A DNA stretch of 44,078 nucleotides. It comes from Arcticibacter eurypsychrophilus. Lineage in GTDB: Bacteria; Bacteroidota; Bacteroidia; Sphingobacteriales; Sphingobacteriaceae. The stretch is taken from the NCBI RefSeq assembly GCF_001730525.1, contig NZ_MDFN01000038.1, positions 1 through 44,078 of the forward strand, written 5' to 3'. This document shows, piece after piece, positions 39,740-44,078 of this stretch; within the stretch, counting starts at the first letter, position 1, and the number at the start of each line of letters is the position of its first letter. The notes under the pieces are model-generated. The model saw only the letters and a program-made list of their open reading frames with translations, was not told the origin of the DNA and made no database searches. Both the position numbers and the translations under genes were made by a program.

Positions 39740-40711
39740 ATGGCAACTATAGATAAAAGAGGAATGCTACACGGAACCGCAGGGTCGGTGATTTACCTTG
39801 AGTGCCGAGGAAAGAACATCATCCAGGGCAAAGCAAGAACATTTAAGCAAACCGAAAAAACAATCAGGAGTGCTACCGAGTTTGGTCTTTCGAGTTCAGC
39901 AGCGGCAGTAATTCGGACTGCATTTGAACCGGCTTATTTTTTTAAGGATGGAACGGCAGCTTATAGGAGTACGCAATTGGTGTACCGTTCGATACTCAAT
40001 AATGTAAGCGGAGAGAAAGGGAAAAGGGATTTGCATGATGGCGACCTTTCTGCGCTTAATGGTTTGGACTTTAATGCGAACAGTAAACTGCATGAAGTGC
40101 TGCAGATGAGCCACTCGGTTGGTAGAAACGCAGCAGGTTTGGTGAGCGTTACGTTAGGTTCATTGAACACTAAAACAGAGATCAAAAGGCCCAAAGGAGC
40201 AAACGGGGCCTATATGAAGCACCGGATCCGGTTAATGCTTGTGGCTTTTAACTTCAGGGAAGAATATTATGAAAATTTGGGCTTTCAGGATCTTGATCTG
40301 GAAGGATATCAAAACTTCAAAGGACAGGTGATCAACTTTACTGAGTCCGTTCCGGATGGCTGTTTGGCAATGGTAAGCATGTCGCTAATGCTCTACTCCA
40401 CTATTTGTCAAACAGATGAAAGCATTTTGCTGAATAGTGCAGCGTTCAGCCCTTGCGCTATTATTGGTGCTTTTCAATCCGAAAAGCCTTCACAATACCC
40501 GTTGAAAGAGGTTAATATGCAACCATCCGATTATCCTGGCAGGGAAGGAAAGATCACAGTGATGTTTTATAAAGGAAATTTCCTCTTGCTCGGCCTTGAC
40601 TTTCGGTTAGGAACACCAATTGCTGCGAGCGTTAAAGCGGTAAAATCATTGGCAGTAATTCCTGATAATTTGCCAGGAAAGCGAGTTTGGTTTAAGAAAA
40701 CTAAGGAATAG
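39740..40711 (+). CDS. DUF6266-like protein of unknown function
   Basis: A protein of 323 aa. The MATIDKRGMLHGTAGSV start resembles the MATxxKGIxGGFSGKVG start of DUF6266 proteins common in Pedobacter and relatives, but the glycine pattern is looser and the protein longer. No signal peptide or membrane segment is seen; the composition is soluble with many beta strands. I chose the ATG at 39740; an ATG at 39719 would add seven residues. The function is unknown; such genes often occur as strain-specific accessory genes. Confidence 0.6.
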   Translation: MATIDKRGMLHGTAGSVIYLECRGKNIIQGKARTFKQTEKTIRSATEFGLSSSAAAVIRTAFEPAYFFKDGTAAYRSTQLVYRSILNNVSGEKGKRDLHDGDLSALNGLDFNANSKLHEVLQMSHSVGRNAAGLVSVTLGSLNTKTEIKRPKGANGAYMKHRIRLMLVAFNFREEYYENLGFQDLDLEGYQNFKGQVINFTESVPDGCLAMVSMSLMLYSTICQTDESILLNSAAFSPCAIIGAFQSEKPSQYPLKEVNMQPSDYPGREGKITVMFYKGNFLLLGLDFRLGTPIAASVKAVKSLAVIPDNLPGKRVWFKKTKE

Positions 40712-40752
40712 CGGTTTCAATGAGTCCACTATTCTAATGGTATTTCTTTTTT

Positions 40753-40857
40753 TTAATACAGTAAGGAGCGGTCCAGTTTTACGAAGCTTCCATGATTTTT
40801 TTTTGGATATTTTTTCTCTGCTAATTCTACTTTCCCTGGGTTTTTGACATTGGCCAT
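40753..40857 (-). pseudogene. Possible gene remnant (34 codons)
   Basis: The frame begins MANVKNPGKVELAEKKYPKK and ends in FVKLDRSLLY before a stop. The composition looks protein-like, and a one-base shift upstream (near 40872) joins it to a further plausible stretch reading TIDETLERTK. I do not recognise the family. It may be chance. Confidence 0.2.
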
Positions 40858-41132
40858 GTGAAGGATGTCGGCTTTGTTCTTTCAAGGGTTTCATCTATGG
40901 TTGATAATTGTAAATATGCAGCTGTATGTGGCATTTTGTAGATTAGAAGAAACTTAAAAATGTGATTAATCGTATTACATTTAGCCTTTTTTATCTAATA
41001 AATATTGCGGTATATAGGGAGCTTTATATTATAATTATGCGGCTCTAACATATCTCATTATTAGGCAGTAAGCCATAAACGAATGTTGACTTTAAGTAGG
41101 TTAAAACACTGTTCAATATTTATCATTTACTC

Positions 41133-41184
41133 ATTATCAAAAACTAAAATTATCGTTTGATTAATGAAATGAGTTTTTGATAAT
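41133..41184. repeat. 13-bp perfect inverted repeat
   Basis: ATTATCAAAAACT (41133-41145) and AGTTTTTGATAAT (41172-41184) are exact reverse complements with a 26-base spacer. It could be a regulatory dyad or the ends of a decayed small element. It has no T-run. Confidence 0.4.
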
Positions 41185-41500
41185 TGATACAATCACACTT
41201 CTGTTCCCAATATTACTGACTCTTTTTGAATCTGTATTAGACTATGAAAGTCTTCAGCTGATCACAAAAGGAGGGAATTTTGATAAAATCAATGTGGCGT
41301 CGACTGGTACGTAGTTTAATCATGCTGCGAACCAAGAGTATCGACTCCTAAAGCTCAGGCGCCATATATACCTATTTTACGGCTGTCTTTTCCCCCTTTT
41401 GGCACAAAGTTCAGTAAAAACAATACAAATTTCCTGAATTCGTCTTAGCTGTCATCAATTCGTTAATTCGACCTTTATATCATAATTTAAAATCAAAGAA

Positions 41501-42316
41501 ATGAGAAAGACAATTTTAATAACAGGAGCAAGCAGTGGGTTAGGAAAAGAAACAGCAAAACTATTTCAGCGGGAAGGTTGGAACGTTATTGCCACCATGC
41601 GTAAACCTGAAAGTGAAACTGAATTAAATCTCTTAGAAAATGTTCTGGTAACCAGACTGGACGTTTTGGATTTAGATTCTATTGAAACCGCGGTAAATAA
41701 GGGGATCGAAACATTTGGAAGGATTGATGTCCTACTTAATAATGCGGGTTATGGTGCCTATGGCCCTTTAGAATCTTTTTCAAGAGAGAAAATCATCCGT
41801 CAGTTTAATACAAATGTGATTGGCCTTTTAGATGTTACCAAAGCATTGCTACCACATTTCCGTGGAAATAGCAGCGGCACAATCATTAACATTTCTTCTA
41901 TTGGAGGCAAAATGGCGTTTCCGTTAGGAGCTCTGTACCACGGAACTAAATTTGCTGTGGAAGGTATTTCTGAATCCTTGAAATACGAAGTTTCAGAATT
42001 TGGAGGTAAAGTAAAGATTATTGAGCCAGGTGCTATCACTACTGACTTTACGGGTCGTTCCCTTGATTTTAGCAACAATGAAACTTACACAGAATACCAA
42101 CCCTTTATTGGAAAAATCATGTCAGCTATGCAGTCCTTATTTCAAAATGCTTCACCGGCAAGTGTTATTGCTAATGTCATTTACCAAGCAGCCACAGATG
42201 ATACTACGCAATTGAGATATATAGCAGGCGAAGATGCGGAATTTATGATCGCAAATCACAAGCAGAATGATGATGAATCTTTTGAGGCAGGAATAAAAGC
42301 CCAATTCGGAATTTAG
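41501..42316 (+). CDS. Short-chain dehydrogenase/reductase (SDR)
   Basis: Classical SDR oxidoreductase, 271 aa. Cofactor loop T8-G-A-S-S-G-L-G15, N80-N-A-G83, catalytic S132/S133, Y146 and K150 (YHGTK). Arg34 after the second beta strand (ATMRKP) suggests NADP(H). The substrate is unknown. A gene of this type next to an AraC regulator on the same strand is a common Bacteroidota arrangement, so the regulator probably controls it. Confidence 0.9.
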   Translation: MRKTILITGASSGLGKETAKLFQREGWNVIATMRKPESETELNLLENVLVTRLDVLDLDSIETAVNKGIETFGRIDVLLNNAGYGAYGPLESFSREKIIRQFNTNVIGLLDVTKALLPHFRGNSSGTIINISSIGGKMAFPLGALYHGTKFAVEGISESLKYEVSEFGGKVKIIEPGAITTDFTGRSLDFSNNETYTEYQPFIGKIMSAMQSLFQNASPASVIANVIYQAATDDTTQLRYIAGEDAEFMIANHKQNDDESFEAGIKAQFGI

Positions 42317-42398
42317 TCCCTTTAACCTGATTATTGGAACCATTGCATTGGTAATGGCTTCAATAATCATCATATTTACGAAAACCCCTATGACATGA
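42297..42398 (+). pseudogene. Possible 3' remnant of a membrane protein gene
   Basis: The frame that opens at 42297 has no start. It reads FNLIIGTIALVMASIIII, then FTKTPMT, and stops with a TGA that overlaps the AraC ATG as ATGA, the classic coupled junction. A single hydrophobic helix with a basic end looks like the last membrane helix of a transporter. The same bases form a 17-bp hairpin (42328-42344 with 42353-42369), so hairpin-driven chance is also possible. Confidence 0.3.
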
Positions 42399-43309
42399 TG
42401 AGTAAAATTATTCATTTACAAACGATCTCGGAGATATTTTTACTATTCGGACTGGGTAACGATATCCACCATCCTCTAGTTGGTGTGGTAGACTTTAGCA
42501 AAGTGAATCAGCAAATAGACTGTGAAATAAAAATGTCTGCAGATTACTACTCAATCATGTTTAAAAACTACCCTGATAATAAAATCAAGTATGGTCGCAA
42601 GACCATTGATTTTCAGGATGGTAGTTTAATCTGCATGGCACCCAATCAGGTCATCGAAATTGACAATAATGAGCAAGCGTCAGAAAACATAATGGGTTGG
42701 GGATTATTCTTTCATCCTGATCTAATCCGGCCAACTTCCTTAAATGACAAAATGAAGGACTACAGCTTTTTTTCTTATGAAACTTCGGAAGCACTTCATT
42801 TGTCCGAAAAGGAAAAGCATGTTTTATATGACTGCGTATCCAAAATTAACACTGATCTTGAAGAAAATATAGACGTACATAGCCAAGACATTATCGTCTC
42901 CACGATTGAATTGCTGCTCAATTATTGCAGCCGTTTTTACGGACGGCAATTTATAACAAGGAGGAGTTCCAATAATTCAGTGCTCGTTCAGTTTGAGAAA
43001 ATTCTCACCGAGTATTACAACCAGGACAATAAGCAAGAAAAGGGCTTGCCTACTGTAAAATACCTATCCGAACAGGTGCATTTATCACCTGGATATTTAA
43101 GCGATTTACTCAAAAAAGAAACCGGTAAAAATACTCAGGACCATATTCATTTTTATTTAATTGAGGAAGCTAAAAGCAAGCTGATAAGTACAAATAAATC
43201 TGTTAGTGAGATCGCATATGAATTAGGCTTTGATTATCCTCAATACTTTAATAAACTGTTCAAGCAAAAAACGGGGAAAACTCCTATTAAATTCAGGAAT
43301 ATGAATTGA
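42395..43309 (+). CDS. AraC family transcriptional regulator
   Basis: A protein of 304 aa with a cupin-like N-terminal sensing part (about 20-150) and a C-terminal AraC-type double helix-turn-helix (about 205-304). The latter shows LSEQVHLSPGYLSDLLKKETG, then VSEIAYELGFDYPQYFNKLFK and the end motif KQKTGKTPIKFRN. It probably regulates the SDR gene just upstream. The ATG at 42395 is followed directly by a second ATG at 42398; either may be used. Confidence 0.92.
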   Translation: MMSKIIHLQTISEIFLLFGLGNDIHHPLVGVVDFSKVNQQIDCEIKMSADYYSIMFKNYPDNKIKYGRKTIDFQDGSLICMAPNQVIEIDNNEQASENIMGWGLFFHPDLIRPTSLNDKMKDYSFFSYETSEALHLSEKEKHVLYDCVSKINTDLEENIDVHSQDIIVSTIELLLNYCSRFYGRQFITRRSSNNSVLVQFEKILTEYYNQDNKQEKGLPTVKYLSEQVHLSPGYLSDLLKKETGKNTQDHIHFYLIEEAKSKLISTNKSVSEIAYELGFDYPQYFNKLFKQKTGKTPIKFRNMN

Positions 43310-43389
43310 CGCCAGCAATGAAAAAAGAATAATGAAAATCAAAAGGACGTTATGCAGATTACGATATCTTCAAACTTATTAGATATAAA

Positions 43390-43458
43390 ATAAGTGGTTC
43401 GGCATACACAATTGAATTATTAACTAAAACTTCGCAGGAGACTTTTATAGGTATTTAG
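43390..43458 (+). pseudogene. Possible gene fragment before the insertion sequence
   Basis: The frame, open from 43336 without a start codon, reads SGSAYTIELLTKTSQETFIG before a TAG at 43456-43458. The spacing of residues resembles the start of SRPBCC/START-type proteins (YTxxFxVxxTPEEVFxAI), judged by eye from memory. If real, the IS entered this gene. Evidence is thin. Confidence 0.2.
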
Positions 43459-43536
43459 TGCATAGAAAAGCAGCAGTTTTTTTGAATAATACACTAAAAA
43501 TGAGTATATTAAAGTCGCAAAACAAAACAAAAAAAC

Positions 43537-44078
43537 ATGCTGCACTCCAAAGATACCAATAGAATTTCTGAAATAAAATACAATTTGATTGTAAGGAAAA
43601 TATAACATTACGTTTTCTAAACTGGTTATCGTTCTTTGAATTTAAATCTATATACAAATCACTGGATCCACTTAAGAAAAAAGGGTTTAAGATTTCCGAT
43701 TTACTCGGTATGCTTTTAATAGTACCCTTTACCGGAAAAACGAATATGCATTCTCTTTTACAAAGCAGTAGTACACCACTCACAGCCCGTAAGGATAGCT
43801 TTTATAGGATGAAAAAGATGCATGAAATCAACTGGGAGAAGCTGCTGTTTGGATTCGCAGGGCGATTTGTAAAAATCTGTTTAGCCAAAGGAACTGGTGC
43901 TGCTCCAGGGCACCGGATGCTGATCATTGATGACAGCCTGTTGCCCAAGTCGGGCACCATAATGGAAAACATCAGCCGTTTATGGGACCATGTATCCATG
44001 CGTTATGTGCTGGGGTACCGGATGTTGGTACTGGGATATTTTGACGGCAAAAGCTTCCTTCCTGTAAGTTTCTCCCTT
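43537..44078 (+). mobile_element. IS4-type transposase gene, 5' part (window ends inside)
   Basis: The frame from 43572 to the end of the window encodes a DDE transposase N-terminus and first active-site Asp: KKKGFKISDLLGMLL, then HRMLIIDDSLLPKSG, WDHVSMRYVLGYRML and GYFDGKSFLPVSFSL. This is the layout of Bacteroidota IS4-type transposases. No ATG, GTG or TTG lies in this frame before the ATG at 43710. A plausible start, ATG at 43537 (MLHSKDTNRISE), is in another frame and stops at 43605, so the element may carry a one-base indel or use frameshifting. The left end probably lies near 43450-43460; the right end is outside. Confidence 0.75.

Larger units (their letters stand above)
40712..41500. 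other. 789-bp spacer with possible remnants
   Basis: No gene of normal size is seen. Contents: a 34-codon minus-strand frame (40753-40857), a 13-bp inverted repeat (41133-41184), and a 19-codon + frame at 41292-41351 without a usable ribosome site. The stretch could be decayed DNA from old insertions. Confidence 0.5.

Noticed and set aside
41292-41351. Short + frame of 19 codons after AAAAGGAGGG
   Set aside because: The purine run is about 20 bases from the ATG, too far for a ribosome site, and the peptide resembles nothing I recognise.
43374-43395. ACTTATT / AATAAGT inverted repeat after the AraC gene
   Set aside because: It is only 7 bp and AT-only apart from one pair, with no T-run, so it is not a convincing terminator.

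Overview
The window is chromosomal DNA from a member of the Bacteroidota, most likely the family Sphingobacteriaceae (Pedobacter-like). The evidence is the low GC content, the gene order of the division cluster, a FtsI with one PASTA domain, a long FtsL-like protein, a small Hc1-type histone-like protein, a DUF6266-like protein, and upstream boxes of the form TAnnTTTG, which is the Bacteroidota sigma factor -7 element. This placement is inference, because no database search was possible.

Region 1 (1-16000) is a complete 13-gene division and cell wall (dcw) operon on the + strand: mraZ, rsmH, ftsL, ftsI, murE, mraY, murD, ftsW, murG, murC, ftsQ, ftsA, ftsZ. Many junctions overlap by 1-8 bases. 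Three 10-bp-phased GTGG repeats, typical of a MraZ operator, precede it, and a 32-bp perfect hairpin ends it. murF, murB and ddl are not in the cluster.

Region 2 (16000-24000) holds single housekeeping genes on both strands: an alpha-oxoamine synthase family enzyme, a histone H1-like protein, dapA, ligA, a putative acyl-carrier-protein phosphodiesterase, tyrS and a LuxE-like acyl-protein synthetase.

Region 3 (24000-33100) is a glucan and glycolysis block. A cytoplasmic GH31 alpha-glucosidase and glgB lie on the + strand. Converging on them is a pfkA, BadF-like kinase, gap operon. A Nudix-fold/winged-helix regulator (NrtR/AraR type, with a dead Nudix box) diverges from pfkA. A second BadF-like kinase follows. 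The BadF copy inside the pfkA operon has lost its phosphate-1 motif.

Region 4 (33200-38800) is the most unusual. A minus-strand operon reads kaiC, kaiB, PAS-PAS histidine kinase, cysE, cysM. It joins a KaiB/KaiC timing or signalling module without KaiA to the two-step cysteine synthesis pathway, and the kinase and cysE overlap by 8 bases. A 22-bp perfect inverted repeat sits upstream of kaiC.

Region 5 (38800-44078) is accessory. It has a Dabb-domain protein, a DUF6266-like protein, long spacers with inverted repeats and possible gene remnants, a short-chain dehydrogenase, an AraC regulator, and the 5' part of an IS4-type transposase that runs off the end and appears to lack an in-frame start.
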